Shown: piece by piece, positions 11,741-23,640 of the stretch
Layout: the number at the start of each line of letters is the position of its first letter
Position numbering within the stretch: the stretch's first letter is position 1
Assembly: GCA_033398695.1 (NCBI GenBank)
Contig: CM065811.1
Location: 74,342,001-74,406,000, forward strand
Reading direction: 5' to 3'
Source of the DNA: Orobanche coerulescens
Lineage: Eukaryota; Streptophyta; Magnoliopsida; Lamiales; Orobanchaceae
Length of the DNA: 64,000 bases
Made by a program: the position numbers and the translations under genes
The notes under the pieces: model-generated
Database searches by the model: none
Seen by the model: only the letters and a program-made list of their open reading frames with translations
What the model was told of the DNA's origin: nothing

Positions 11741-11966
11741 TAGCGCACGCTACTAAGCATCCCTTAGCGTGCGCTAATAATGGTTGACTTCAGAATTTGT
11801 CCGGGTGCGTCAGCGGGAATCTTATCCGGACCCATGTCCCGGCTGGCGCATGTGTTAGCCGTCCCGCTCAATAATTGAGTCCTTAGCGCACGTTACTCCT
11901 ACCTGCATAGCGTGCGCTAATAATGGCCCGATAGCGCGCGTTAAGATACATTCTTAGCGTGCGCTA
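11741..11966. repeat. Palindrome array 2, left LTR of gypsy A
   Basis: Cores TAGCGCACGCTA or TAGCGTGCGCTA begin at 11741, 11765, 11884, 11908, 11932 and 11955. Within each of the two groups the step is 23-24 bp. In element orientation this array lies about 155-380 bp from the LTR start, in U3. Confidence 0.85.
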
Positions 11967-12121
11967 TCACAAGGTTGCTTGAGCAATTTGCATGTTTCTA
12001 TACTTATGCATAATGATATTAATGCACTAAATATCATACTCCAATAATCAAAATCACCAATCCGAAATAATACATGGTTTGAATACAGATGAAATACACT
12101 GTAATAAATCCGGATATTACA

Positions 12122-12157
12122 TACTCTCCTACTAAAAAGGAGTTTCGTCCCGAAACT
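12122..12157 (-). other. Polypurine tract and conserved hairpin of gypsy A
   Basis: In element orientation AGTTTCGGGACGAAACT (a 7-bp perfect inverted repeat around GGA) is followed by a purine-rich AGTAGGAGAG that abuts the 3' LTR. The same hairpin and tract occur in gypsy B (35969-36004) and gypsy D (45260-45295). Confidence 0.7.
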
Positions 12158-13356
12158 CAAGACGAAAATAACTCGGGATACCTAGACTTCATATCAGCTT
12201 CTGTTTCCCAAGTGGCTTCTTCCATTCCGTGACGTGACCACTGAACTTTGACCAAAACGATTGGCTTGTTCCTCAGTTGCTTAACTCGACTCTCGAGTAT
12301 CTTGATTGGTCTTTCTTCAAACGTCCCATCCTGCTCGACTTCGATCTCTCCGAAATCAATGATATGACTGGGATCTGGTATATATCTCCGTAACTGGGAT
12401 ACGTGGAACACGTTATGAACATGGCACAATGACGGCGGCAATGCTAATCTGTATGTCAACTCCCCAACTCTCTCGAGGATCTCAAATGGTCCGATATATC
12501 TCGGACTCAGCTTTCCTTTTCTTCCGAAACAAAAGATTCCCCGAGTAGGAGAAACCTTCAAAAGTACATGGTCCCCAATATTGAACTCCAATGGGCGACG
12601 ACGTACGTCCGCATAGGATTTCTGGCGACTCTGGGCAGTCAGCAGCCTTTCACGAATTAAGGCTATCTTCTCTCGAGTATGCTCGATCAACTCTGGTTCT
12701 GTTCCGATCAAGTCCGATGAATCATCCCAAAGATAGGGCGATCTGCATCTCCTTCCGTATAATGCCTCAAACGGTGCCATCTTAATAGAAGCATGCCAAC
12801 TATTGTTGTAGGTAAATTCAATCAACGGTAGATGAACTTCCCAATCGTTTGACCAATCTAAGGCACAGGCCCTTAGCATGTCTTCCATCGTTTGTATAGT
12901 TCTCTCAGATTGTCCGTCAGTCTGCGGGTGATAAGGCATCAAGTTCAATTCGGTCCCCAAGGCCTTATGAACTGCTTTCCAAAAGTGAGACACAAAACGA
13001 CCGTCCCGATCAGAAACAATGGTCTTCGGCGTACCATGCAATCGAACTATCTTCGAAATAAATACTCGTGCCAACCTCTCTGGTCACCACGTATCCTTAA
13101 TGCCTAGAAAATGAGCCGATTTGGTTAAGCGATCAACTATCACCCAAATCATGTTCATTCCTGTCCTGGTTTTCGGCATATTAGTGATAAAGTCCATCGA
13201 TATGTCCTCCCACTTCCATTCAGGAATCGGGAGCGGCTTCAACATTCCGGCAGGCCGTTGATGCTCGATCTTAACTTGTTGACAAGTCAAGCATTTCGAA
13301 ACATAGTCCGCTACGTCTTTCTTCATGTTGCCCCACCAGAAGTTCTGTTTCAAGTC
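12157..13356 (-). pseudogene. Gypsy A integrase with chromodomain-like tail, one or two stops
   Basis: Minus strand. The H2C2 zinc region includes SKCLTCQQVKIEHQRP (near 13300). The core carries MDFITNMP, VSDRDGRFVSHFW and a conserved Glu in QSERTIQTMED, which together supply the D, D and E of the catalytic triad. [21 protein letters not shown] module (GPY/F) follows, and the C-terminus KVQWSRHGMEEATWE resembles the short chromodomain of Tekay-type chromoviruses, which is thought to guide insertion to heterochromatin. A TGA near 13080 interrupts the frame at KDTW, and a TAG near 13357 separates it from RNase H. Otherwise the reading frame is intact for 305 residues. Confidence 0.9.
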
Positions 13357-15030
13357 CTTCTACATTTTACTGGTGCCCGGGTGGATAGAATAGGGCGAAC
13401 TATGAGCTTCCTTCATAATCGTCTGTTTCAGAACATCAACATCGGGAACGCAGAGTCGGTTCTGAAATCTTAAAACTCCATCGTCATGAATTATGAATCC
13501 GGGGGCCTTTCCTTTGATCACTTCATCATGCAACCGAATCATCAGAGGATCATCTGCCTGTCTAGATTTGATTTCTTCGGTTAATGACGAAGTTATCTCC
13601 ATCACGCACAGCTGTCCTTGGACTCTTTGTAACCACACCTCAATCCCTTCACGAATCATCTCTCGTTGAAGGCTAAGTTGGGATGTCAGCGTCTCCAGCA
13701 TCTGAATAGAGACAGGCTTGCGGCTAAGTGCATCGGCCACTACATTTGCTTTGCCTGGATGATATAAAATCTCCAAGTCATAGTCCTTAATCAGTTCCAA
13801 CCATCTTCTTTGCCGCATGTTCAACTCTTTCTGACTAAATATGTACTTGAGACTCTTATGATCCGTAAAGATCTGACATTGAGTCCCGTATAGATAATGC
13901 CTCCAGATCTTCAAGGCAAAAACCACTGCTGCTAGCTCCAAATCATGTGTTGGGTAATTCACTTCATAAGGTTTCAGTTGTCGCGACGCATAAGCGATCA
14001 CCTTATCATTCTGCATCAATACGCACCCAAGTCCTTGGTTCGAAGCATCACTGTAAACTATGAATCCTTCAGTTCCTTGCGGAAGTGATAGAATCGGTGA
14101 CGTCGTCATTCTCTTCTTCAATTCATCAAAGCTAATCTGACATAATTCATTCCACTCAAACTTTTGAGTTTTCTGCAGAAGTCGAGTAAGTGGGCGGGAG
14201 ACTTTAGAAAACCCTTCCACGAATCGACGATAGTATCCAGCAAGTCCTAAGAAGCTTCGGACCTCTTTCACGTTCTTTGGAGGCTTCCAATCCAATATTG
14301 CTTCGATCTTCTGAGGATCTACTCGGACTCCTCTACCTGACACGACATGGCCGAGGAACATTACTTCCTTTAGCCAAAATTCACACTTAGAAAGTTTGGC
14401 GTACAATTGTTCGTTTCTCAAAAGTTCCAATACAATCCGCAAATGCTGTGCATGTTCTTCAGGACTCTTAGAATATACCAGGATGTCGTCAATAAACACG
14501 ACCACAAATTTATCCAAAAATTCAATGAACACATGGTTCATCAATTGCATAAATACAGCAGGTGCGTTAGTGAGACCAAACGGCATCACCACAAACTCAT
14601 AATGCCCGTAGCGAGTTCTGAATGCTGATTTCAGAACATCAGATTCCTTAATCCTCAGCTGATGGTATCCTGATCTCAGATTAATTTTAGAAAATACTGT
14701 TGCCCCTTGCAATTGGTCAAATAGATCATCAATCCGTGGCAACGGATACTTGTTCTTAATCGTCATCTTGTTCAGCTCTCGATAGTCAATACACAGTCGG
14801 AGCGATCCATCCTTCTTTCGGACAAAAAGAACTGGCGCTCCCCAGGGTGAAACACTTGGATGAACATAGCCCTTGTCCAAGAACTCCTCCACCGCTTCTT
14901 GATTCGTACATCTCAGTAGGTGCCATACGATACGGCGCCCTGGAAATTGGTGTAGCTCCGGGTTCCAGCTCAATGGTAAATTCCACATCCCTTCGTGGAG
15001 GTAGTCCAGGTAACTCGTCAGGAAATACAT
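13357..15030 (-). pseudogene. Gypsy A reverse transcriptase and RNase H
   Basis: Minus strand, about 550 codons. The RT begins around [20 protein letters not shown], has [12 protein letters not shown] and the catalytic FIDDILVYS (about residues 165-185 of this frame), then the RNase H motifs [21 protein letters not shown] and [10 protein letters not shown]. The first catalytic Asp of the RT is Asn here: the segment reads [12 protein letters not shown], while gypsy B has [12 protein letters not shown]. That single G-to-A change should abolish polymerase activity. A frameshift near 14905 separates this frame from the upstream protease, and a TAG near 13357 ends it early. Confidence 0.92.
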
Positions 15031-15640
15031 CTGGAAATTCGTTCACAACAGGAATGGATGAAAGTTCCACAATTTCGTCTTCTTTCTTCATTGCGTAACA
15101 CCAGTACCCGGTACAGCCCTGTTTCAACAATTTGACAGCTTTCATCACCTTGATCAATTTCCCTGAGCTTCCCGGTTTCCATCCCTCAAACAAAATTTTG
15201 GAACCATCGTCAGCGATCAGCGAGATATTCCTCCTTCGGTAGTTCACAATTGCTCCATATCGATTAAGCCAATCGTCTCCCAGTATCAGGTCGTCTCCTT
15301 GCATTTCTATTACGATCAGATTTGAGAGCCACTCTCTGCCTCCAAATGATACAGGGAAATTTCTAGTTTCTAAATTTCCGACAATCCTCTCTCCACTCGG
15401 TAAACCAACAACATAAGGTTCACAAGTATGAAAACCGGAAATATTCAAACGATTTACACAAGACAAAGATATGAAAGAATGTGTAGCTCCTGTATCGAAT
15501 AAAACGCTTAGCCCGGGAAAGGATCTCGGGATGCACGATGCGGCAAGACATCTTGATCGTCTGTCCTCCTCATCTCGTACAGACGTGGGGGAGCAGATCC
15601 GGCACTCGATGTCCCCTTTCGGTCCCATTGTCCTCTGCCT
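14906..15640 (-). pseudogene. Gypsy A protease and RT N-terminal linker
   Basis: Minus-strand frame with SVLFDTGATHSFISLSCVN, a retropepsin active site (DTGA), near its start and GDDWLNRYGAIVNYR about 90 residues later. It continues into the conserved linker [20 protein letters not shown] and [10 protein letters not shown] at the RT entry, where the frame is lost by an indel at about 14905. Upstream, the junction with gag near 15640-15760 also changes frame. In the intact element it would be one polyprotein with gag or pol; the break count here exceeds the normal programmed shift. Confidence 0.85.
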
Positions 15641-15762
15641 CGCCCGCGGCCAAAATTCTGAGGCATCTGAACACTTTGCTGCGTCTGTGGAATACTGGCC
15701 TCCTTCTGGACTGGCTGTGGTGTACGGGCTCTGAAAGACTTTGCAGCCTCTTCACAAAACAC

Positions 15763-16687
15763 CGCCCGATGTCCCTCTCATCCACAATCAAAACAAATCA
15801 CGGCAGGAAGGGGGCAATTCCGTCGATAGTGCCCCGTCTGGGCGCAGTTAAAGCATTTCCTGGTAACATCAGTAATAGTTGATGTCGCCCCGAAATTCTT
15901 TCCGCTCCTAGCTGGGTGCGGAGGTTTCTTGAAAGAATGGAAGGATGACTGGGCCTTACGGGCCCCACTGTTCTTGTGCTCTGTAAAAGTACCAGAGACT
16001 TTCTGTTTCTTGGATTCTGAAAATTTCTCCATGGCTGCTTCCTTGATCTCATATGCCAACGCCTTATCCTGGTATTGGCGGAGTGTCGTACATTCGAATC
16101 CGGACATGTACCTCTGGACTTCTGGTTTCATTCTTATATCGAAATGAATCATCATTTACGCATCTGCTCGACCGGATGTCGAACAAATGCCATTTCCGGT
16201 TAAACGTCTTGATCGCACAGGATCGGCACATCAGAAGGCTGAGCGGAGAAAAACTCCCGAACTTTGGCTTCCCCCACAGGACGAGGGCAATACTGAGCTT
16301 CCATCATCAATCTAAACTCTATCCAATCGGCATCATGGTCTACCGGCCGGATGGCTTCCCACCATTCGGACGCTTCCCCTATCAGAAAATATTGAGCGAT
16401 AGAGGCTCTCCGGTCGTCTGGGCAGTTGATTCCGGCAAAGATTTTCTCCAGCTCCTTTAACCAATGATCCCAGGTGGGAGTCTCAGAAATACCGTCGAAT
16501 TTGGGCGGTTGCATCTTCGCCACCTCTTGCAGCCACCAGTCACCTCGATTTCCCATATCTGGGATCCCTTGCTGTCTCTCTCCCTGCTGTAGTCCCACCG
16601 CCACTTGCATTCGGTCCACGACACAGGCGGCCGAGTCATCTGGTTCACCACTTGACGAAGGATCTCTGAGTACGAGATCTCGTTCAT
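15763..16687 (-). pseudogene. Gypsy A Gag
   Basis: Minus strand, starting MNEISYSEILRQVVNQM at 16687. The Retrotrans_gag region reads MQPPKFDGISETPTWDHWLK and later ASEWWEAIRPVD, typical of chromovirus Gag. The C-terminal part has ALAYEIKEAAMEKF and one CCHC zinc knuckle CFNCAQTGHYRRNC, then CFDCG, the start of a second knuckle that is not completed in frame. Frame breaks occur near 16610, 16200 and 15780. Gag assembles the cytoplasmic particle and binds RNA through the knuckle. Confidence 0.88.
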
Positions 16688-17028
16688 TATTAATAGATTG
16701 TTGCGGCTACTTTGATCTATGACTCACTGGTTAGAAGGCGACGCTTCCCTTTCGGCATTTCTCCGTCCGCGTCCACGACCGCGACCACGTCCACGTCCGC
16801 CTCTCAACATACTGTAAGCATACATACTCAATATACAGGAAACAACATCGTTCTAATATTCGAGTGTAAAGAGACAAAACATGAAAAGAACAAGATAGAG
16901 TTTAGGAACTTACAACCACTGTTCGCATGAAGACGTAGGCAGTGCAGTGATGTTATTCACCGCCGGTTACCCCAAAAGACATAAATGACCCCTATTTTAA
17001 CCCAACGGCCAAGATATCCATAATCTTA
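16688..17028 (-). other. Leader of gypsy A
   Basis: Sequence between primer site and gag start. It holds a run of repeated cgwccgcg-type units (about 16765-16805) and no other visible feature. Confidence 0.6.
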
Positions 17029-17040
17029 GCTCTGATACCA
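17029..17040 (-). other. Primer-binding site of gypsy A
   Basis: The minus strand reads TGGTATCAGAGC, a perfect match to the usual plant tRNA-iMet primer site, five bases inside the 5' LTR. Confidence 0.9.
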
Positions 17041-17968
17041 TATTCTGTAACACCCCCAATATATTCGGGAATATTACAGCGCCGTAAATCCTTTACATAA
17101 GGATTTACAAGGCTGAAGAATTGAACAAGTATAAAAAGGTACTGGCGAATGGAAATAACGGAATTACAGACATCGATTCGACCAAATAAAGCGACAATTG
17201 TTCGACAGAACTCAATAATACATCACAAAATTCAAATCATCACAAATGACTTCGTACTCGAGTACTTATTGAAATAACGAATAAACAATAGATAAATAAA
17301 CCCAGTCGGGACATCACTCTGCACCCTCGTCACAATACAGTTCCAGTGGTTGTTTCCCCGCTCTCCTGGATCCTGAACACAAACAAAATGTTCACCCCCG
17401 AAGGGGTTAGCACAACGATGCTAGTACAAGTACCACAACATATTATTCATATCTCACGGTGAATAATAATAACGTGAACGACAAAATACCAACGAGTCTT
17501 CTCCTACGAGAAACTCAAACATAACATACACAACTGATAATCACAACATGATATCAATACATACACATGGTAATTCCATCGATCCAGCGTTCACTGCCTA
17601 GAACCCACGATGATCCCGTCAGACCAACCCGTGGTGGAAAAACCCGTCCGATGATCCAGCGCACGCTAGCATAGATCCTCCGATGATCCCGTCGGACCAA
17701 CACGAGGTGGACACACAATAACGACATTCATGCACGACAATATGTATAACAACAATACATAAAACAATTAAGGTACTTGCCTCGATTTGAAGACAATAAC
17801 AATACTTCCACGAAAATGAACACTCGAAGATCGTCCTCCTCAATCAATCACGTAACGAGACCAAACCTTAACAAAAGAAATGATATAGGATTTATCTCAC
17901 TTCGTATGAATGTTTAACAATTCGATTAACGGTCAAAAGTTCATAAACTGCAATCTGCCCGAATAGCT

Positions 17969-18185
17969 TAGCGCACGCTAAGTACTCTGTGTAGCGTGCG
18001 TTACGTCTACCCGATAGCGCACGCAAACAACAAAGCCTAGCGCACGCTAACGATGCATGGTCAGTACTTCACTGACCAGCCAACTGACTCGTCTGATGGT
18101 CTAGCGTACGTTACGTACCAAACGTAGCGCACGCTAACTCCGCTTCGATAGCGCCGCGTTAAATTGCATAGCATAGCGTGCGCTA
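17969..18185. repeat. Palindrome array 1, right LTR of gypsy A
   Basis: The counterpart of 10682-10890: the first core TAGCGCACGCTA is at 17969 and the last, TAGCGTGCGCTA, at 18174. Several cores that are degenerate in the left LTR are closer to the consensus here. Confidence 0.8.
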
Positions 18186-19035
18186 TCTATGCATGGCGAT
18201 TTCTTCTTGAGCGATGCTTATTCTTGCCATGATAGAAACAATGAAATCTTGCGTGATAATTCATGTTACTTCCATGAATACCATGTTCATACTCTTATGA
18301 ATGATTTTACGGGTAAAGACAACTTCGGACTCAAGGATATGCATACCAATATAAAATCATATTCTATTCCGACTTCAAATCTTTATATGTCAAAACGAAA
18401 AGCTAAACGGCTGATATCAACACCTCTATATCGATCCATGTCATCATACTGAAGTTGATAAACGTCCTATATATACTAGATAAATCCTTCCATGATCAAA
18501 CCTTTAGATTTATCTAACAATAAGGATGTTAACGTCTAGTCCAAGATTACTATGAAATCATCTATTAGATTCGGTTTACCAATGATAGAAGCTTCTCTTC
18601 ACATATTCAGTGTACTAAGATTCGAATCATGATGATTATAATCAAGGTATTTAAGGCTTATTCAACTCACTATTCCAAACATGATATACTTGGATAATTC
18701 ATCTATGAAAATCCATATCTTGTTAACATGATCATCCAAATCGTTAGAATCCAACTCTAAGTCTGGAGATAGATTGAACATACCTTAAAATGACGAAATC
18801 ACTGAACCGTAAGGTAGAATCCAACTCCGGTTGGTTGTATGCCCTTCTAAGGTGCTATTCCACTTCCATGAACATTCCACGTGATAACCAATGTATAAAC
18901 ATCAACAATATGTGTTCTAAGTGTGTAGGAGTATTACTACAACTCTCTGAACTCTCAAGATTGAGGAAAGTGCGAAAGAAATGCAAGCCAACACGGTTGA
19001 TTTCCCATTTATAATATTCTGCATTATTGACAAGT

Positions 19036-19261
19036 TAGCGCACGCTACTAAGCATCCCTTAGCCTGCGCTAATAATGGTTGACTTCAGAATTTGTCCGGG
19101 TGCGTCAGCGGGAATCTTATCCGGACCCATGTCCCGGCTGGCGCATGTGTTAGCCGTCCCGCTCAATAATTGAGTCCTTAGCGCACGTTACTCCTACCTG
19201 CATAGCGTGCGCTAATAATGGCCCGATAGCGCGCGTTAAGATACATTCTTAGCGTGCGCTA
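19036..19261. repeat. Palindrome array 2, right LTR of gypsy A
   Basis: The counterpart of 11741-11966, from a TAGCGCACGCTA core at 19036 to TAGCGTGCGCTA at 19250, with the same spacing. One core differs (agcctgcgcta near 19063). Confidence 0.85.
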
Positions 19262-20014
19262 TCACAAGGTTGCTTGAGCAATTTGCATGTTTCTATACTT
19301 ATGCATAATGATATTAATGCACTAAATATCATACTCCAATAATCAAAATCACCAATCCGAAATAATACATGGTTTGAATACAGATGAAATACACTGTAAT
19401 AAATCCGGATATTACATCCTCAACGCAAACAACACAACATACAACGAATGCTCATAATGAATGCTCATAAAAGATATAGATGTTGTTTGGAATCATTCTA
19501 CCTTTTACCGTTGAGATTATCATTAGCCCTGTATGGACTAAGGATCCTTGCGTATTCCGACCTGTGTGGGAAGAATAGCATTGAAGATGAAGCTTCGATC
19601 TGTGTGAGAAGAAGCGAGTCAAAAGAGCTTGAAGCCAATCTCTGTGAACGGCCAAAGCTGCAGTCCCTGTATCAATCTGTGTGAACGATACAGAGACAGG
19701 TTTAGCTAAAGTCACGTAGTTGTGTACATAGTGATTTTAATAAACTCTTTACTCCTGTGTGGAGTACCAGTGGACGTAGAGGGGTTTACCTCGAACCACT
19801 TTAAATATGTGTTATTTTCTTTCAGTCTTTACTGTTTTCATTTAAACTGTGATTTATAAGTATACATGGTGAAAACCATGTACGTATCAAGCAAACAGGA
19901 GAACACCCAGTTGTTGTATTTACAACAACTCTCTATCAGACTTCTGTTATGCAACTAACTTCAAAAATCGTACAGTTTATTGTATTTTCACCGTCTAAGT
20001 TGTTTAGTGTATAC

Positions 20015-20600
20015 TCTGTGGACAAAACCCGATACTGCACACGATGTGAGCGTGGTAAGTAGGTTTCAGGCAAACCCAGGAAAGGAACATTGGACCGTCA
20101 TAAAGAACGTTCTCAAGTAATTAACAAGGACTAGAGATCTGGTTCTTATGTATGGTGGTGGAGAACTGAATGTGACGGGCTTCACCGATTCAGACTTCCA
20201 CGGGACAGAAAGACAAGTCGATGTCTACTTTTGGTTACATTTTTACTCTTAATAGAGGATCAGTATCTTGGAGAAGCACCAAGCAAAGCACGACTGCTGT
20301 TTCCACCTGTCAGGTTGATTATCAAGCGGCCTAGGAGGTCTCTAAGGAAAGGTTTGGATTAACAAGTTTCTGGGTGAACTTCAAGTGATATCATGTGCTG
20401 AGATGTCTGTTCCGATTTTGTGCCATAACGACGGAGTTGTCGCACATGCCAAGGAGCCAAGGTTTCACAACAGTCCAAAACACATTGAGAGAAAATATCA
20501 TCTCGTGAGAGAATTTGTTCGGAAATGATACATTTTGCTGCATAGAGTAGACTCAGAAGACAAAGTCGTTGATCCACTAACAAACCACTTTCTCATATAA
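20015..20600 (+). pseudogene. Copia E RNase H remnant
   Basis: The plus strand, in shifting frames, reads SVVSRFQANPGKEHW-like, DLVLMYGGGELNVTGFTDSD (near 20140-20200) and AKEPRFHNSPKHIERKYHLV (near 20450-20510). These are the end of copia RT and RNase H, including the TDSDF active-site segment and the KHIxxKYHxxRE motif. Stops and frame changes are frequent. It differs from the SIRE-like copias of the window and resembles another copia lineage. The polypurine tract and LTR at 20717-22652 follow it as expected for a 3' end. Confidence 0.8.
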
Positions 20601-20609
20601 TCTTGAAGC

Positions 20610-20685
20610 GTCATCTAGGTAGCGTTTGGTGCGCAGACAGAATTGGACAGGACTGGACAGGACAGAACTGGACTAGAGAACATGG
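20610..20685. repeat. Short GGACAGGACT repeat, possible DNA-transposon end
   Basis: GGTAGCGTTTGGTGCG is followed by several GGACAGGACT-like units. GCGTTTGGT followed by short repeats is seen at the ends of some small plant DNA transposons, but no second terminus is visible, so this is only a suggestion. Confidence 0.2.
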
Positions 20686-20729
20686 ATATTAGATATTATA
20701 ATGTGTGGCATTGAGTGCAAGTGGTAAAT

Positions 20730-22652
20730 TGTTAGAGATATGCCCTAGAATGCCACTCTGAGGATTGATGAGTGGGGCCATTTTACTTGTAATTATGTAA
20801 ATACTTATAAAAGGGCAACGAGTTGTTTCTTTATTTACTGGAAGTCATTGGCATTCCTGACTAGTAAATATATATAGAGAAACTAGTCCATCTATTTGAG
20901 AGCAAACATTCCACTCCTTATTGGATAAGGGGATCGAAACTGGAAAAGTTTATGGCTCAAATACTTAATCATTCGCAAGTCGATGAAACTTGACCGGGGG
21001 TTAAGTTTATGTAAAGACTTGTATGACGTGTTCTTTTGACTCAGAGATTGCCTTTCGCCACCAATGGTTAGTGGGAGCACACGTTGTAGGCATGCTAATG
21101 GGACTAGTATACTCGAACCGACTCATCCTCAATTCGTCACATGGAATTTCACTCAAGGACAGTCAATGACGGAATCGAAATATTGTGATAGGTACTCGTT
21201 AACCTTCGACTTGAGGATTTAGTAGGGATGTGCTTGTGACGTTAAGATTTTCACTAGAGTAGTTTGACCCAGAAAACTGAAAGGTGAGGGTCAACCTCGA
21301 CATGCATCTTGACGGGCAAGTAGCAGGTTCTTCTAAATACCAAGATATGATTCTTTCTTCTGCAAGTGAACAAGTATATGTTCTATTCAGTTATTGACAG
21401 ATTGGATTATAAGTCTTTGACTAAATCATTGGAGCTAGTTGTACTGGATACACAAGAGCTCTGTGATCTCGATTTGCACTGACTCAAGCATAACATCAAA
21501 TACAAATAGGGTTTGACTGACCGTGACCTTATGATTGGATCGGGACATATGACAGAAGGGTTTATACATATACTGGTATTCACAACATAATGGTTCTTGA
21601 ATGATCATAATCATTCGTTCTCAGTAAGGTTATAATGTAGGCTGCCAGGCTGGCTAGGTAGCGCTATAACTCTTTGGTTCCTCCCATTGCTTAGTGAGAC
21701 GGGCCTATCTAGTCGCACAATATGGAGAAGACGGATTAATTTGAGCTTATTATCTTTCAATTAATTTTAGACATTAGATGTCTATTTTGATTTATTGGAT
21801 AAATTTAATCTGTTCGGTGAATTAATTAAATTACGGGGTAATTAATTTAATTCATAAATAGTTATTTCTTGGAGAAATAATATTTTAATATAATTAATTA
21901 GATTAAGTATTTGTATTAATTTTATTTGAGACGTTCCAAACTGTATCTATCGGACTAGATACACGACGGTCTGTTTCACGGACCGAAACAACCCATTCCC
22001 CCTCTATTATTCTCTTGGCTGCCCCATTTATTTTATATGGTTGGTATTTGTTTTTTTTCTTCTTAAGTGCATGTTACTTGAAGTTTCATACACTTAAGGA
22101 CAAACATGATGATAAGATTATATCTTATCATATTCATGTTTTGGTGGTATGATCTTTATATAGTTTATTATTTTTTCAACATCCACCACCCCTCTATAAT
22201 ACCTCACATCCAAACCAAGAAAATAGAGAGATTTTGTGTTCTTTCATTCTTCATCATTTCTAAGAGAAAACTTGAAGAGAAAAATTGAGAGAAAAATATT
22301 TTACATCACTTAGAGTGTTTGTAAAATTATAAATAAGCAAAATATATTTTCTTCTAGCTGTGTTCTAAGAGAACAAGAAATATAAAAAAAATCGGTCATC
22401 TTCTGGCGCGTGGCTAGTGGAGGCATGGTGTTTTCAGTGCTCGGGTATTTTTCAATAAGGCTTGCAAAATTCGGTTTGTGGAAAACTCCTCATCAACATT
22501 TAATCAAAGGACTACAATGGTATGTTTTCCATTACATTACACTCATCTACTTATATTCGTATATACGATGCATAATTGGTCCGTTTTAGGGGTTCGATTT
22601 ATTATTGTTTTTTACTTCCGCTGCGTCTTCGGTTTAGGCATTAAATCCAACA
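20730..22652 (+). repeat. Copia E LTR with PPT on its left and PBS on its right
   Basis: It starts TGTTAGAGATATGCCCTAG and ends TTAAATCCAACA, about 1923 bp. The tract gcaagtggtaaat (20717-20729) ends at its left edge, as for a 3' LTR. Immediately right, gTGGTATCGAAGC (22654-22665) is a tRNA-iMet-type primer site with one change, as for a 5' LTR, and copia gag follows. One LTR serving two internal regions is what a tandem dimer gives. Confidence 0.75.
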
Positions 22653-22665
22653 GTGGTATCGAAGC

Positions 22666-23640
22666 GAGATCTTGCGAGTATGTACGATATTTAGTATTTG
22701 GAATACTTCATTAAATGTTTTATGATTTGGAATCACAACCATTAAAATTGTCGATGTTTAATTGCTCGTCGAAAATTTACTTTTCATGATTTTATGTTAC
22801 TATACAAATCTGATATTTGTATTTAAAACTGATTTATATGAGTAATATTAAAATTAGAAAAATATTTTCGTTCGACCATAACTGGCATTTGGTTGCCAGG
22901 CCGTAGGTCGGGCTCCCTGATGTTTTTCGTTCGACTCAGTTTTATTTTATGTTTCGATATATTAATTACCGGCAATTTAAATTGGATTTAATTTGACTAC
23001 AATGAAATACTTTGAGGAAATTAATTAATGTTAAATATTTAATGTCGTCCATATCATACAAATGAATTAATATTACCGTGTTTTTTTATTAATTCTATTA
23101 AATAGTTAATTTTATATATTGGTTGGATCAATATATTAAATGACTTATTTAATATTAAATCCATTTATTTAGTATTTATTGGATGAATGCTTCTGCATTG
23201 TGATGTAGTTCATGGACCTAGTTTTGAATCGTTTGTTTTATTCACTTGGGTTGTGAAGGTCATTTTGAGCCTATTTATTTTGCTAGAAAAATATGTATTA
23301 TAGGATGTAATTTTTCAATGTAAAATTTATATGTAATGACGAAGACCGGAGGAAGATCCGTTCGAAAAGACGAAGATTTAAGACTCAAGACATGTAATTA
23401 GATTTTGATGTTTTTGTTTTAGCAATTAGGTTGTGAATGTTTATTCATATGGTATGAATGCCCACAAACGCGCTTAAATGAATTAATGAGCAAAGTGTAA
23501 CATTAATCGCAATAATTTTCCCACGACAAAATACTAAGTTTAAAAGGTTTAAAGGTTTTCTTTCCCTCCACCGAGCTCTCGAAAAATTGAAATCTAAACC
23601 GGATGTGCTATGCTTCCAAGTTATTAGGGTAGTCGTTCGG
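22666..23640 (+). other. Copia E leader
   Basis: AT-rich sequence between primer site and gag, no coding frame seen. A segment around 22875-22905 (ggttgccaggccgtaggtcggg) is GC-rich relative to its surroundings. Confidence 0.5.

Larger units (their letters stand above)
9752..12121 (-). repeat. 3' LTR of gypsy A (left copy)
   Basis: 2370 bp, bounded by TGTAACACC and GATATTACA on the plus strand. It contains two palindrome arrays (10682-10890 and 11741-11966) and two or more copies of the gatcccgtcggaccaac motif near 10327-10425, the reverse complement of the GGTCCGACGGG motif of the other LTRs. Open frames inside it, for example at 10332-10556 and 10894-11157, are shared with the other LTR but have no gene-like features. 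Confidence 0.95.
9752..19416 (-). mobile_element. Gypsy A: full-length Tekay-like chromovirus
   Basis: The termini on the plus strand are TGTAACACCCCC and CCGGATATTACA. A perfect 5-bp target duplication TCCTC flanks it (9747-9751 and 19417-19421). Two LTRs of about 2370 bp enclose, in minus orientation, a primer site, gag with zinc knuckle, protease, RT, RNase H and an integrase with chromodomain-like C-terminus, then a hairpin and polypurine tract. Length is 9665 bp. The LTRs are nearly identical over long stretches, so the insertion is recent, yet pol carries two nonsense codons, frameshifts and a mutated RT aspartate. Confidence 0.95.
17046..19416 (-). repeat. 5' LTR of gypsy A (right copy)
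   Basis: 2371 bp and the near-identical partner of 9752-12121. Clustered differences from the left copy fall near 17170-17200 and in the palindrome array at 17969-18185; elsewhere only scattered substitutions are seen. Confidence 0.95.
9072..20010 (+). mobile_element. SIRE-like copia 3' LTR split by gypsy A
   Basis: The LTR runs 9072-9751 and resumes after the insertion at 19422, ending somewhere near 20010; the exact right end is unclear. Its order of blocks matches the minus-strand LTR at 5444-6637 read in reverse. The total length without gypsy A is about 1.27 kb against 1.19 kb for its relative. Its own insertion target appears to be the RNase H region of copia E, whose coding remnant begins at about 20015. 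Confidence 0.7.

Noticed and set aside
20610..20685. Complete MITE
   Set aside because: Only one possible terminus (GCGTTTGGT) and no inverted partner or target duplication could be found.
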